From Salvator merianae (lineage: Eukaryota > Chordata > Lepidosauria > Squamata > Teiidae): a stretch of 64,000 bases of DNA. The position numbers and the translations under genes are program-made. Below are positions 22,401-35,372 of the stretch, one piece after another. The stretch lies in NCBI GenBank assembly GCA_003586115.2, contig QVOM02000116.1, positions 46,291,692 to 46,355,691 on the forward strand, given 5' to 3'. The stretch's first letter is position 1. The number at the start of each line of letters is the position of its first letter. Under the pieces are notes generated by a model, which worked only from the letters and a program-made list of their open reading frames with translations, had not been told where the DNA came from and ran no database searches.

Positions 22401-23389
22401 GCACACTTCTGTCCCTACGGTTTCATCAAACCTTGCTCCTGGTGGTTGGACAGTAAGAAAATACGAACATCAGTGCCCTGACTGAGAGGAATGAAGGCAA
22501 ATTCTGAAATGATGACATATAAATCATTATTACAGTAGAGAGATAATAAATACCATTGTTGTCTGTTACTGTAAAAATTCATATTCATTATTATCATTTG
22601 AAGCAAACAAGTATGGTGCAGAAGTTTAAGATCAGCCTTCCTGGTAACAGAAACGAACAGATCAGTCGTGGTTTCTTTGTCTTTGAATGCTACAGTATTT
22701 GATTTTATAGCTTTATCCCTTACTCCACCAGAAAATTTAAACAACAACTTTTTCTTTTCCAGCTTTCATTTTGGAAATAAAGCCCAGGGCAGACAAACAT
22801 CATTGGCTTGGATCTAGAGGAAGCCTGCTGCTTCTTGCAGAAGCCAGATTGCTCTTTTGGATAGTATTACCAAAACATTACAGATTTCTGTTCATTATAG
22901 ATGAATGAAGCTCCTGTTTCAGAACAAACATAGAGGATTTAGATATTCGATAGCCAAGACCTAATAGAGAATTAGCCCAAGGGATTCACTCCTGAAATTT
23001 CATACTGTCTAATGCGATCTTTAATGAAGCAAATTTTGGAATAAGAAGAAGACCAATTGCTCTTAAAATCTTAACCAACTCCTATTACATCTTAATCGAC
23101 TCATGTTAAAAATTTTAAAATGACCACAGACACTCAAGTGCAGCCCCCCAGAAGTGGCCAAACTGTGTCAACCAGCAGGATGGCTTGAAATGCTGGGATT
23201 TGGATGCTGGAACCATCAGGAGCATCAAGAGGGCTGAACACCCCGTTGTGGACAGTGGCCACCTGGTTTCATTGTGGTCTGTGGCATAAAGGGAACAGCT
23301 AACAAGACGTGGAGCAGGGTCACCAGTGAACTCAGCATTGGTGGCCCACAAGGCAAGAGGCTGACAGGGGAGGGAGCGAGACTCTGACT
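22401..23389. other. Non-coding stretch
   Basis: No recognised feature. ORFs at 22415-22747 and 23115-23351 (minus) lack motifs. Confidence 0.4.
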
Positions 23390-23740
23390 GGGGGCCTTTT
23401 CACACTTGTTGCCTGGTGAGCATCTGCACCCTCACTAGCAACTGCGTCTGCACTGCGTGGGAGCAGATCGGGAGCAGATTTGGCCTGCGCAATCATGCCT
23501 ATTCAATCTGTGGCACTGCCAGTCACCATGGCAGCAGCTGGACACTTCCTAGCCACTGTTATGGTGACGATCAGGACCGGGACACCAGAATTCACAGTGC
23601 ACATGCTGGTAACCTGCTGGTATTCCACTCTAGGGCTCTGCAGAGCAGCTGTTGTCTGTGCTGTGGGGTCGCTTTCCCCTTAGAACAGGATAGTTATCCT
23701 ATTCTAAGATGGAAAGTGAGAAAATGCCCTGGGAGTCTCA
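23390..23740. mobile_element. TIR DNA transposon, 'GCACTT' family, with near 8-bp duplication
   Basis: The element at 23398-23732 starts ctgggggccttttcacactt and ends aagtgagaaaatgccctgg. The flanks are gactctga and gagtctca, matching at 6 of 8 positions. This is the best hint that the family is hAT-like. ORFs of 114 and 67 codons inside are motif-free. Confidence 0.8.
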
Positions 23741-24174
23741 CTTTTATCTTCCTGAACTGAACTTTGATCCAATGAGAGATGAAGACTGCGTGTCTGTTGC
23801 AAAATATTTTACTCCAATACTTCCAATTCTGCTGAATGAATTGTGGCCTCTTAAGTGTTCATCATATAAATCATTCAATTTCTTCTTTATTTTTAGAATT
23901 CCTGGGATGTCTTTTATTTTCAAACGCAGTAATGTGTGAGAACTGCATTAATTTGTTCTGCTATAAAATCTTCTGATTCCTTAATTTTGGTTGCTGGTGA
24001 AGGTAAAAGATAACTGAATTAAAATGGCATATGCACTTTAGGAAAATCCCAGAGACTCTTTCCTGTCTTGGAGCCCACAGTGACTCCATGTGGCTCTGAG
24101 AAAACCTTAGTTAAATAAAATCAGATTTATTCAGGCAATGAGCAGTTCAGTTCATCACAAACAATTCAATCTGA

Positions 24175-24338
24175 CTGGGCCTTATTTTATATCTCAGAAT
24201 AGGGACTTGCCATCTGCATGCTGATACAAACTATGGCAAAGCCCACCCATGTGGGGTCTGTCATAGGCTGTACCAGCATGTAGATGGTAGGTCCTATTCC
24301 AAGATATAATCTGGAATAAGGCCCAGTGCAGAAAGACC
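24175..24338. mobile_element. Palindromic MITE, 'GCACTT' family
   Basis: Arms cttattttatatctcagaat and attccaagatataatctgga are complementary. The right end is ggcccagtgcagaaagacc, and the left terminal bases are eroded. Close to the 2.57-kb copy. Confidence 0.8.
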
Positions 24339-24476
24339 TTGGATGAGTTATCAGTAACTATATAGCTGTGAGAAAGATTCCCGTTTACCTATTATGCTTG
24401 AAAAACCTGGTGCCACTGGTGCAATTTATATACAGGCAACCAGACTCTGGAAGTTGTTGGAAGTTGTCATTCTATG

Positions 24477-24829
24477 TTTAATAGTAGAGATCTGCACAAC
24501 CTTAAAAATGGATTTTGGTTTGAATTCAAACTAGTATGAACAAACTCGACTCAGTTTGATTCGAACCTCAAACAGATCAGAACCTGTTCCTTGTGTAAAA
24601 CCATTCAAAATCACTTTAAAAGCCCCTTTTAAAGGGCAAACGTGGTCTACTTGAATTGAAGTGGGTGGTTCAATGATTTTGATCAACTTCATCTAGTTCA
24701 GTTTATGTTTGAAACCTTCTGCATCAGATGTATGGGGGAGATCAGGATCGGGTTCAAACATGTCGAACCACACAATTTGGTTCAAACCAGTTTGAAACAG
24801 AACTGGTTTGGTGCATCTCTACTTAACAG
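24477..24829. mobile_element. hAT-like MITE, 'TAGAGATGTGCA' family
   Basis: The element at 24485-24821 begins tagagatctgcacaac and ends ggtgcatctcta. The flanks tttaatag and cttaacag agree at 6 of 8 bases. It contains aagccccttttaaagggc and repeated ttcaaac/gtttgaa motifs, like the copies at 43.5, 47.8 and 53.4 kb. Confidence 0.85.
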
Positions 24830-27800
24830 TTTTCTTCAAATTGGAATTACTGTAAAAAATAACAAAAGCAAATTCCTATGGTTTTTGAAGTTTGTGTGCT
24901 TCTTAGGGAATTAGACATGTTCAGGTTTTGAATTATTATTTTTTTAAAATTACTTTTGAGTAATAGTTCCCTGGATCGAAAGATGCACACAGTTTGCTCA
25001 AACCCCTCCCCCCAAAAATGCTGGGTCAATGCTGAGGCTGTCCTTTCACCTGGGATAACTTGTGATCAAATCTCATTAGCAGTTGTAATATCTGATTAAT
25101 GAATTTTACTATCAATTGTGTCAGATAATTTAGTGTGCATTTATGCATTAATAAGTAGAAGTACTAGAAGAATACAGCACCTGGAGAAGAAATGTTCTAA
25201 AAAACATTGTCTCTAGCTGCTAGTAAAGCTACTTGACCTGTTTCTTTTTCATTTAAAACAAACACTCTAGGACATTACTTAAAATTAATCTGAACCTTTC
25301 CTTTTTTACCAATTGTCCAGCCCTGTCCAAAGCAAGTCTAAGCACTGATGACTATGAAAAAAATTGTCTGTATTGCCAGAAATGGAGAATTATTCATTGT
25401 CCTTGCAGTTCCTTGATGTAAGCTGAAAGCTGAATAGTACCTCTCTTCAATGCGTCCTACCTTCTATTGCATATATATTATCATTATACATATATAATAG
25501 AATGTGAAATCAACTGTAGACAAAATGTAAACTCTATACCTTTACAACAGTTTGTACAATGGATAGAATTAGATAAGTGCAATGTCTTTCAAATATTTGG
25601 ATTTGAGTCCACAAGGTTGCTATATCTTATAAGTATGCTTGTAGAATCACCCGGTGATATTCCAATAAATGGTTAGTTATTTCCCCAAATGAACTTTCTG
25701 CTTCCTCCTCCCATTTCTCTACCTTCCTTCTCCTTTGCTTTATTACATGTGGGAGATCACGCATTCCATCTTTAAATCCTTACTCTGCATAGACTAGAAT
25801 TGTTCATAAACCAGATTTTGAGGTTTGATCTCATTAAAAAGCAAATCATACTGTTCTATTTCACTGGGACATTTGAAATGTTTTTATTGTTCTTGGCCAT
25901 TGGGAAATAGGAGCTATTTAGGCTACGCTGTTCTCTTTGGTGATGGGGCCCCGGGACCTCCAGATTGGGGTGCATGGTAAAGCAGAATACTTGATGCCTA
26001 CTACCCAACACACAAGTGAATCTATTTTTTTTTAATTAAAAAAAAAATCAGAGCAATAGGGTTGAAATGGAAAATTGCTTTTAAAATTCTGGGTTGGCCA
26101 ATTTTTTTATAGGTTGGGTGGTAGGTAATATCCATGATTCCTTACTGTCTGCCCCTGGTAGGGAACCTGGGAGGCACACTTGAGTTTCATGGATTTTCAA
26201 ACCTTACTCCTTCCTTCTCACACAGCCTAGCTGAGGAGTCCTGGGAAACATAATGATCATAGAAACATTCAGAAATGATTAATTGAATGTAAGGTCAGAT
26301 TGTATCTTTTGAGCTCAGAACAAGTTCTCTTTCTAAAAAGTGGTTCATTTCACCCTTGAAACAGACTGTTTATAAATCGGAATATTTCAGTTCAAAATGG
26401 TTTGCACGCCTCTATTGTATTCTTGTGACTTCTCGTTATTCTGCTTTATCCCCTTGTCTCACCTTATCTAATCACTAAGTTGGAGGAAGATTTCTGTGAA
26501 ATTTAGAAGTTTGCACATTATTTTGTGACAACTTAGTTGACCTGATAAAAAAATTGCCCTACACATTTTTTTTGGAATTAATAAGTATGGAGCTCTTCTT
26601 CCATGTAGCTTCTGTTACAGAAACCATTCTTGTATCTTGCTCCACATCTCTTAAGTAGTCAGAGTTGGTGTGTGTATTTCCATTGCCTGACAGGTTGTCT
26701 CTAGAAACAAGGATTTGATTGTGATCACCCTTGACAGAGACATAAGATACAAGCATCCCCTGGAAACCTAATTTATGGATTTTATCTTGTTTGGGAAAAT
26801 GTGTATAGGATAAAGTTGCCAAATAAGAAATGCAAAATGATGGTCTGTAGAAAAGAACTAAATATATTGGAGAAAAATTACATTTTTGAGTACAATATAT
26901 GGATAAATAGAAGTAGAGAGTAGATTACTTCAAAGTGTTTAAATGTTCCACATGAATTATTCAAATAGTCTTTCCTTCTTCTCTGGCTGTTTCTTGAGCT
27001 GCAAGTTTTTCAAAGATTTCTAAAAGATTGTCCCCACATAATTCTACAAGTAATAGTGATTTACAAAATTTTCATTCAACATACAGACCAAGTTTTAGAT
27101 TTTCTGTCCATTTGTCCTTAGTTGCGCAGCCCCCTGTGGCAGTGAACTTGAGAAAAAAGCCAAATCTATTGTCATTTATATTTTTAAACTTTTAATTTGG
27201 AGTCCTTGCAGTTGACTCATTTGATGAAGGTCAGAATATATGCATAGATATAGGCATCATCTACATGAACCTCTGATGGGGGCGATTCATGGGCGACAGG
27301 GAGTGGCTGCAACACTGTGGGTGGAAGAATCCCATACATGCGTCCGAGATTCCAAAATGGTCCTTCAAGGCTGCTGAAACACACCTGCAAGTGGGACCTG
27401 CAGGAGTAAAAAGAAGCAGCTGGGTCTCTGACCAAGGACAGGAAGTGCAGCTGGAACTCTGGCCATTGAGTCAGATTGGAATTCTTCAGCAAATACTGAC
27501 CCTCAGTTGACTCCTCAGGAAGGAGTGTCCTGAGTATTGTTTTTCTGCTGTCTGGTCAGAACACCCTCCTTCCAGGTGGAGCATGGTACCTGGAGTGCAG
27601 CCATTTGCCTGTCCCCTTCCAAGCACAAGTTACCCTTTAACCTGTGTGAATGTAGATGCAGTCATAGGTGTAGATGTAAATGTGGGTGTGGTTGTACATA
27701 TAAATAAGGAAACTCTTGCTATACTGTACCAGCAACTAGTCTTCATTCCCTTTGAGAAAGTGCTCTTTCTGCAACAGCGTTTGTGTTGGGTGTAAAGCAA

Positions 27801-27964
27801 TAGGTGACAAGAAGACCACAGGGTTAGGTAAGCCATGCAGGGTGTGTGTGACTATTGTGTTAACCCTAGCCATAATCCTACATCTCAGTGAACCAGGGTT
27901 CTGGCAGGCTTCAATAGCTGCTCTTGGTAAAGTAGTGAGAATATAATTCGTTACGTATTTGTTT
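24830..27964. other. Long non-coding stretch, nothing recognised
   Basis: About 3.1 kb of mostly AT-rich DNA with A/T tracts (26024-26047). An 87-codon minus ORF at 26559-26822 and a 91-codon minus ORF at 27217-27492 look moderately protein-like, but I see no family, no strong splice borders and no neighbouring exons. Confidence 0.4.
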
Positions 27965-28385
27965 TATTTAAAATGTCTGTCTGCTGCTTCCCATTAAAAT
28001 ATAATCCTGAAACGGTTTACAAAACGTGGAGAATAAAAACAACTAAAACCATAATAGTTATATAAAAACGTCATTAAAATCAAGGATAGAGGAAACAAAC
28101 AAACATTTGCTCTGGAGAGGCCTGGGTAAAAATATAAGGGGCCACCACAGAGAAGGCCTAACTGTGGGTAGTCATAAGATGACATTCAGCAATTTGTGGT
28201 ACTTGCAGTGGGACCTCCCCTGAAGATCATAATAAAGTGACAAGTCTGTAGTAAGAGAGGTGGTCCCAAGTTGTTAAGGGCCTTGAATGCCAAAAAAAAA
28301 AAGTCTTGCACTTGGGCCTGGTAACTGGCAACCAATACAAGAACTTAAGCACAGGTGTGATATGGGGATGGCAAGGTGCCCCCCT
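27965..28385 (-). mobile_element. L2-type LINE fragment
   Basis: Reverse-complement reading gives L2-like pieces: an LYWLPV-like segment from ttgtattggttgccagtta and an FKALNNLGP-like segment from 28270-28290. These match the 'LHWLPV...FKALHGLGP' region of L2 reverse transcriptase (family knowledge). The 3' end lies toward 27965. Frameshifts are present. Confidence 0.75.
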
Positions 28386-28504
28386 CAGCAACCTGGCTGC
28401 TGCCATTTTGCCCTAGTTACAGCCTGTCACCATCAGTCCTTCTGATGAGTGGCCAGTATTCATCATGCAGAGCTGTGCCACTGTTATTAGGCTCTGTGGG
28501 CATT

Positions 28505-28640
28505 TGTGTTCATATGATAAGTATTATTTATTTATTTATGGTCCGTGCCCAATATGGATACAAAAATGTGGATAAAATATGCAATTATGTACAACGTAAA
28601 ATGATGTGTCTAAATACATCTAAAATATTCAGAATGTGAC
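28505..28640 (-). mobile_element. LINE 3'-end fragment, 'GGTCA...ACCA' tail family
   Basis: tttatttatttatggtccgt, then gcccaatatggatacaaaaa, resembles the tail at 20.79 kb. Confidence 0.45.
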
Positions 28641-30269
28641 TAGCGTGCGTCTCAGATTACTTTGGCTTTTATCTCAATAGCCGTAGTGCAAAATTTAGCA
28701 GTTTCTCTTGTTTATATCTGAGTAGCTCAAACTCGTATGATAAGCAGTCTAACTAATTCCTCACTCAACATTCTGCCCCATCCCAATCATACTGTCCTTT
28801 ATTATCTTGAAGTGTTTTTTATGCAAAAAATGTTGCATACCTATCACCGCTATGTTTCACCTAGGAATAAGGACTATTATTTTATTACGATTTGATTATG
28901 TATTACATTTTGCAGGTACATGTCATTATAGTAATAGCTTTCTAAAACAGTATCATATATCAGTTCATCCATGGGTATAATTCAAATTTGCAGGTAGAAC
29001 TCCAGGTCAAGAATTCTACATAAATAATATTTATGTAATATATTTATCATATTCATATCAAGCATACAGAAATCAATATATAGCTGCTTTTAAGGAGTTT
29101 TAAAAACTAGTTCTTCCTTTTTATGTTCAGTTGATTATTATTTCACTATTTTAATTATTTTTAGTAAGTATAGCTCCTTTGAAGTTGATTTGAAGGGATG
29201 TCATACTTTGTGGCAGTTGATTTTTAATGTTTTAAAAAAATGTACAGCTTCTATATTTGTTGCTCCGTGAGTGCTTAAATATGGAGCATTATGATAATAA
29301 CCAAAAATGAAAACAGGTTACTCAAAGTATTACTTATAATAGAGATAAAGGCTAATAGAGGACACAAAATGTGTTTTAATGAAATCCCTGTTTCAGAACT
29401 AGACTTTTGATCATCTTTTGGTGCAGAGTCTGTCTAATACGTCTTTAGAGAATAAAGAGTCTTCAACCTAAATGACCTGTATCTTTCATAATGTCTGTTC
29501 CTGCATCTGAACACTTTTCCCATGCTTGTTGATGGGGCCAATAATAGAGTCTCAGCTATTACGGTTTTCTGAAGGGAGGGCTTAAAATTATTTGGCCCCA
29601 TCTATTTTTTAAAATAGTTGCCTGGAATTGCATCTGCTAAGGATTAAAAAAAAGCCCTCAAAAATATAAAATCAGTTCAAACGAGTTGTGCCATCAAACA
29701 GTTGTTTCTTTTTTGGTGCCTCTGTCTCCCATCTAATGTACTTTATGTTCAATAGCCAAAAAAAGAGCTTTACTTTGAACAACTGGAGTTCAAACTGTGC
29801 ATTAAAAATATTTAGAGTCCTCTAGAAGTACTTTCATCAGATTTGCAATGTATTATCAAAATTTTATCACTTTTTAGCATTAACACTGGGGTTTTTTTTC
29901 ACCTTGTAATTACCAAAATAGGGCTTAAAAATCAGGGGGAAAATCTTTACTCAGAGATGAAAAATATAAAGGAAATCTATTGCTCTCTAATGTTGCAGCA
30001 TAGAATAGTACAACACACCTTCTGCAATGTACTCTGCTTGCATCAAATAACTGGGTAGTCATATCCGTTTCTTGTAGGGGGCAACTTCTTGAAATGTATG
30101 GCTCTTAAATGACAATACACAGTAACTCTTCCACTTTGGGAGGCCACAACAACAAATCATATCCTGTTTTTATTCACGCATACAATTTATATTCCATTTT
30201 TAATACAGATTTTTAGAGTTGGGTCTTCCAAAGCTGTTTCCATACTGTATTTCCTTCTTCATTTATATA
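28641..30269. other. Long AT-rich non-coding stretch
   Basis: No recognised transposon or exon in about 1.6 kb. If any part of the window is conserved non-coding DNA, repeat-poor blocks like this would be candidates, but that cannot be seen from one sequence. Confidence 0.4.
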
Positions 30270-30348
30270 TTTTATCTTTTTATTATTTTGACCCACCCTG
30301 GGACCTTTTGATGAAGGGTAGGATATAAATTCTTAAATAAATAAATGA
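30270..30348 (+). mobile_element. CR1/L2-type LINE 3' end
   Basis: tgacccaccctgggacctttt, then gatgaagggtaggatataaa and a short (aaat)n tail, is the typical CR1/L2 3' terminus in the plus orientation. Confidence 0.7.
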
Positions 30349-31279
30349 GACAAGGGACCATTGGAGAGCATGAAAATTGCTCTCAGACTGGGATCCATCT
30401 TAGTACAAGACAAATACAGAGTCGCACACACAAACACATACCAGATCCTTGACTCTATTCTTCAGCAATGCTTCCCGCCCAAAACATCTCTTTGTGAAAA
30501 AACAAAATGACTTAATCACATTAGTTTGCAACAGGAAGACCTTTAGGGGCTTGCAAGGGGCAAAATTATGTTACTGTGGGTCCCAACATTGATCGTGGAT
30601 TTAATCACTGCAGTTGTTTACTCGATCTGGAAAACCTGAATGTTTAGGAATCTGTTGTTTACCCCTCCATCTGTCCCCATAGTTGGGAGGATATATCAGC
30701 AAGTGCCATTTTCTATTCAGTGTCCTTGGCCCCATCAAAGTCCTTATCTATCTCCAGTGTCTCTAGTTTATTTTGGGATCAACTATGTGCCTTTCCCTTT
30801 CCCTTCTCTTTCTAACTTCATCTGTCCCTGAAAACATTTTAAGTTTCTATGCCCCAACCCTCTGCACCTCTATGGACGCTTGGAATCTGTCATCAGGAGT
30901 GTTATTCCCTCAGATGACTTGTTCTCAGTCAGAAGCTAAAGTGTTCAGGTGAGTTCAGACTGAGATTCATGACCTGTTTGCATTGGTTAGTTTAGCTTAG
31001 AAAAAAATGAACAAAATTGGACAGAGGTTGCTGAAGCTTTGCTCATATAACAACCTTTGTATAACAAATATGCTTCTTGCTACCAGGCCATGACATAAGG
31101 TATCTAGGAAGCATCTCAGGTCTGGTCACTGGTACCAGCTAGACTTCATAATGACAAGAAGATGGACCTAGATCTATATCCTTGTTATCCACAGTTATCA
31201 CAATACAGATTGCAATAGAAACCCCACTGTTGTTGGCAGCAAAATGCAGTCTAAACAACCTACAATCTAAACAAATTAT
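30349..31279. other. Non-coding stretch
   Basis: No recognised feature. The RTE-like LINE below may extend leftward, but the similarity fades. Confidence 0.4.
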
Positions 31280-31875
31280 TCTAAGCTGAATAATCATGTT
31301 GGTATTAACACTACTAAAACAGCTATTCCTTATCTATGTGAGAGCTTTGCCAATTCCACTGGGCAAGTCCTCCAAGGCTACCTTAATAATCACAATGAAG
31401 CAAGCTGGAAATACTTCCATGATGTGATCTATCATAGGGTCATGGGTACTTTTGGCAAGAGGGAAAGACAAAGCTCAAAGTGTTGGCAGGCAGACTGCAA
31501 GATTATCTGCCAATGATTATTGGACAAAACTGTCCCAGAATATTCAGCAACACCTGAGGCATGCATGATGGTTCCTGGACCCATCTCAAGAAAAACTATG
31601 CCATTAAAGTCATCTGAAGGTGTGGTTATTACAAAAGAGTAAACAAATGGAGAGATGGGCTGAATGTTATCAGGATCTTTCACAGAAGAATATCAGTGCA
31701 GTTGCCGTATTTGTAAACACTAGATGCCTGCCTGTCATGGCAGAACTGGACGTTCTATTTTCTTTCAATGAATTAAGCAAAGCAATAGACTCCCTTACCA
31801 ATAGAAAGTCTCTGGGTACAGCTGGTATTCCACTTAAAATTATCAGTGTTATGAAGTTGGTTTGGGTACAGTAGG
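31280..31875 (+). pseudogene. RTE-like LINE fragment, region before the reverse transcriptase
   Basis: The plus-strand frame at 31620-31874 encodes MERWAECYQDL, LPVMAELDVLFSFNELSKAI and DSLTNRKSLGTAGIPLKII. This corresponds to the stretch between endonuclease and reverse transcriptase of RTE-like non-LTR elements, whose usual form is 'RW.E.Y..LY...LPVMEELD.....EELSKAID.L..GKAPG.DGIP'. Here the GKAPG.DGIP loop has decayed to RKSLGTAGIP. Sequence with the same origin but broken frames continues upstream to about 31380. It ends abruptly at 31875, before the catalytic palm. It is a dead fragment, and the clade assignment is from memory. Confidence 0.7.
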
Positions 31876-31905
31876 CTGCTGTTTATGGGATGGATTTCTC
31901 CCATA

Positions 31906-32150
31906 GAAGAAGAAGGAGAAGGAGAAGAAGAAGAGGAGGAGGAGGAGGAAGAGGAGGAGGAGTTGGTTTTTATACCCCGCTTTCTCACCCTGAGGTGACT
32001 CAAAGCTGCTGACAAACCTTCTGTTCTTCTCCCCACAACAGACACCTTGTGAGGTAGGTGGGGCTGTGATAACTCAGAACAGGCCCCAAGGTCACCCAGC
32101 TGGCTTCATGCAGAGTGCAGACTCCACAAGGCCAAACTGGTTCCAATAGA
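31906..32150 (-). mobile_element. SINE/LINE-tail element with (GAA)n/(GAG)n end
   Basis: The purine run at 31906-31962 adjoins ttggtttttataccccgctt, cctgaggtgactcaaagc, ccacaacagacaccttgtga and aaggtcacccagctggcttc. This block is common in lizard genomes and reads in reverse as a tRNA-SINE body with a CR1/L2-like tail. The promoter end, expected near 32150, is not preserved. It lies just 30 bp from the LINE fragment. Confidence 0.7.
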
Positions 32151-33584
32151 CCCTGCGTTTGTGAAAGATCCAACTGCAGGCAGCAAAAAGAAACCTGAAG
32201 TAACCAATAATGGTAGAAGTGCCTGGTTTTTGAGAGGAGGTAAAGAAAGGAGAGGGAAGATAAATAAGTGATGCCTCCTGGGACTTCAGCTGGTGCTCTA
32301 GCTTTCGTGTCCTCTGCTGCTGTGGCTATGCTTCCTCTGTAGTTTGGAGGATACAGCAGAACACTATGCATGCAATGAATGTCTCTTCTGCCCCACATGT
32401 CCAGGCTTCATCATGCAAGGCAAAAATGCTCATGAAAATACAATATAATAGAACAGACGAGTTGCTTCATTGCAGGAGTGGGGGATGGTGACCTGTAGTG
32501 GAGGATCTTCCGCTCTATCATCCCAATCTCCAGACCATCAAGGACCACTGAGGTCTCCACTGCATCCATTCAAGACAATCCTCATTCCCATGTGGGTTGC
32601 ACATTGGTAAGAAAAGAATAACAAAATTAAGTTCACCCATACGCATTAATTACTATTGGCATTTATTTCTTGATGAATGAGAGTTGAACTGGAGCGAGCT
32701 GTTTGGTTCAATACATTCCCTCAGAACAAATATATCATTCGCTTAAATATCCAAGCCAGGTGAAAAATCCTCTTCAGCAGAAACTGAAGCCGAAGCCTTG
32801 GCATTACCTTATTTCTTCTTTGACATTGAACACAAGCAAATCGGCAGATATGCTAACATTGTCTGATATGACAATAATATTTGCCCCGTACAGAAAAAAA
32901 TGCAGGTGGTACAGAAATAGAGTAACCGAGTTCATGTTGCTAACTCAGCCAGAGAAAGCCATGACTGCAAACCAACAAGAATAGCACCAGGGAAATTCCA
33001 ATTAAGAAACATTTCTGATGAAATATTAATAAAAACGTCACTGTGGTCTTAATTGCTATAATTTAGTAGATCGTGTGACATAAATATTTTACAAATGTGC
33101 TTAGAAAACATTAAGATGAAGACCAACGGATAGTAATAAACATGGTCTCTGGTTGGTTAAAAATAAATATATCCTACGTGTCTGAGATTTGTTACTGTTC
33201 CACAGACTTGTTGCAATATTGGGGTAGGCAAACTGTATGTATGGAAGCTTTAAGGTAGGTGTGAGTATGGAAGGAAATGCAAGCCCTTGCAGATGAATAC
33301 TGGGATTTGTGGCACCTTAAGGACCAATTCATCTTTCTTTATGTGGTCTGAGCATACTTAGGGAAGAGTCTTTTTCCTCCAGTACAAACCTGGAAGTGGT
33401 TAGGAGCTGGTGCTGATTTTTATCTGCTGTGTTGTGTTTTTCTTACAATGCTTTCAAGTGCTTAATTTGAAAGTTAAGTCCTGATCTAAATAAGCAAATT
33501 ATGAATGGGAATAGGCCTCTGCATTTTCTGAATCAGAAAATCTGGGGGTAAATTGGATGCATATCCAAATGGAGATATTATGTT
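32151..33584. other. Non-coding stretch
   Basis: A short block at 33302-33345 (tgggatttgtggcacctta, then aggaccaa) resembles a frequent reptile repeat end. The rest is unremarkable. Confidence 0.4.
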
Positions 33585-33654
33585 ATCTATCTGTCTATCT
33601 ATCTATCTATCTATCTATCTATCAATCAATATTATTTTAGCTAATTTAGCTTTT

Positions 33655-33691
<37 letters not shown>
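33585..33691. repeat. (TATC)n and (TA)n microsatellites
   Basis: ctatctatct at 33585-33623 is followed, after about 35 bp, by a pure (ta)n run at 33658-33691. Confidence 0.95.
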
Positions 33692-33694
<3 letters not shown>

Positions 33695-33860
33695 AACCAT
33701 ATAAACAAAAACAAAACATATACACAAACAGACATAAACACAATTCCAGAAACCCACAGTGATGAGACAGTAAGGTAAATCATATTCAATACATTACAAG
33801 TACAATAAGGTACCCCACCCCATCCCTTCTGATTGGAGCAAACTATTAAACATTTTTCAA
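33692..33860 (-). mobile_element. Possible L1 3'-UTR fragment
   Basis: aaacaaaacatatacacaaa, then a C-rich taccccaccccatccc, loosely resembles the L1 3' end at 49.74-49.85 kb (tttgtacacacacaaac, then cccccctccccatgac). Weak evidence. Confidence 0.3.
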
Positions 33861-34024
33861 ACATTATATTTCAAACAATAAAACAAGTTTATTGTTTCCT
33901 TTATAGCCTTTCTCCCACCTGGATGCAGGTGTACAATACCATTTTATCCCATTTCTATTGCCAGCTTATATTAGTATTCATGCCCGTATCGATCATTCTT
34001 ACCTGATCTTACCTGTTTTATAGT

Positions 34025-34112
34025 GATTTCATTGTGACCTGCTCTGAGACTTTTTGGTATAGGGTGGTGTAAAAATATAAATATTATTGTTGTTATTATT
34101 AGTAGTAGTAGT
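34025..34112 (+). mobile_element. CR1/L2-type LINE 3' end with (ATT)n/(AGT)n tail
   Basis: gtgacctgctctgagactttt, then tatagggtggtgtaaaaata and a trinucleotide tail, is the usual plus-strand CR1/L2 terminus. Confidence 0.7.
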
Positions 34113-35372
34113 AGTAGCAGTATTTCTGCGCAACATGAATAATTTTATACAGTGTGAAAGCCTCAAATTAGCTAGTTAAATGAGACAATTCTGTAGTGTC
34201 TCTTTCTATATTTGTCATTCTATATCTATACACATACCCATAATAATTGTCCAATAATATTGGAGCATTCTGAAACCTAGTCATAAGAAAGTCACTAAAA
34301 GTTTGATGTAATTTTTATGTATAAAAATGTTTGCTATCCTGTATGCTCTGTTAGAGAGGATCTGCATTTGGTTGCCATTTGAATATCTGGCAAAATGTGC
34401 TCCCCCTATTTTTGCCTCTATTACTGTATAGTGTTGTAATGCAGCTGAAGGTTATTATTACTAGTAAACAGTTCAAAACAGGAGGGGGCGCTCTTGCCAC
34501 ACTAGTTGAGGAGCAGCAAGGTGACGCATTCTCCACTCCAGCTGCTTTGAGGAGAAAGGAGGAAGTATCCTAAAGGTTGTATCTATTGCCACTCCTCTAC
34601 CTCCTTAATTGTTCCTTAACATAAGCTAATTGTATGTGGAAAGAAAGAGAGAGAAAGTGCTAGCTGCACTCTTTCAGTCCCACACACTTCTGCCCTCCAC
34701 TTGCAGGTGCATCTGTCCTTGCCTTAATACTTAATTCATTTACTGAAATCAGTGAAATTAAGGAGAGACATCTGGTCTGTCAAACAGGAGATGAAAGTGT
34801 GGCTGAAGTTGTATACAAAGGCACAAAGAATGTGAGGCTGCCGAACAAGGACATGTGTGCAGGATATATACACTGAATTTTTCATTTGCTGATGATTTGA
34901 AGTAAATCCTTTTGACTTCAGCAAAATAGCCTGTTAGGTGAAACGCAGTCAGGTGCTTGTAGCAATAGGGAATGAGTTGGTGCAACTCGTCTTCATTTCC
35001 ACCCCAAAGTCTTATGGCAGGTCTTGTTACCAGGGCATTGTCGCTAATAAATATTTTTGTTCTTTTTCTGAGGTTGCCATAAATAGAATTTGCAAATGGA
35101 CGACCTTGTGCATTAGCTATGTAACTCATGATTTAGTAAGCCAGTAAGTTGAAATGTTGCAAATGTTTTTCTAACTCCGGCTGATGCTGGTTTCGCCAAG
35201 AGGATAGCAGTAAATACGATGCAAACAAATAGCAAACAAGAAGCTAGTTATTACAGAAATGCACATGGAAAGGAAGGCTTTATTTGACATGGAACAGAAC
35301 AGCAGCTCACTACAATATAGATATACAAAATTCCTTTTTCTGGTGTCCGTTGAAGATATTTTTTTAAATGCC
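34113..35372. other. Non-coding stretch
   Basis: The 123-codon minus ORF at 34758-35129 is the most protein-like item here. It lacks a recognised motif or convincing splice borders, so I do not call it a gene. Confidence 0.35.

Noticed and set aside
26559..26822. 87-codon minus ORF as an exon
   Set aside because: Hydrophilic and plausible by eye, but no acceptor or donor of quality and no recognised motif.
31773..32045. Serine-rich 90-codon protein
   Set aside because: The serine run is the reverse translation of a (GAG)/(GAA) purine microsatellite at a SINE end.
33585..33691. Structured RNA or regulatory array
   Set aside because: Pure TATC and TA microsatellites explain the pattern.
34758..35129. 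123-codon minus ORF as an exon
   Set aside because: Protein-like in parts, but no family, no consensus splice borders and no supporting neighbours.
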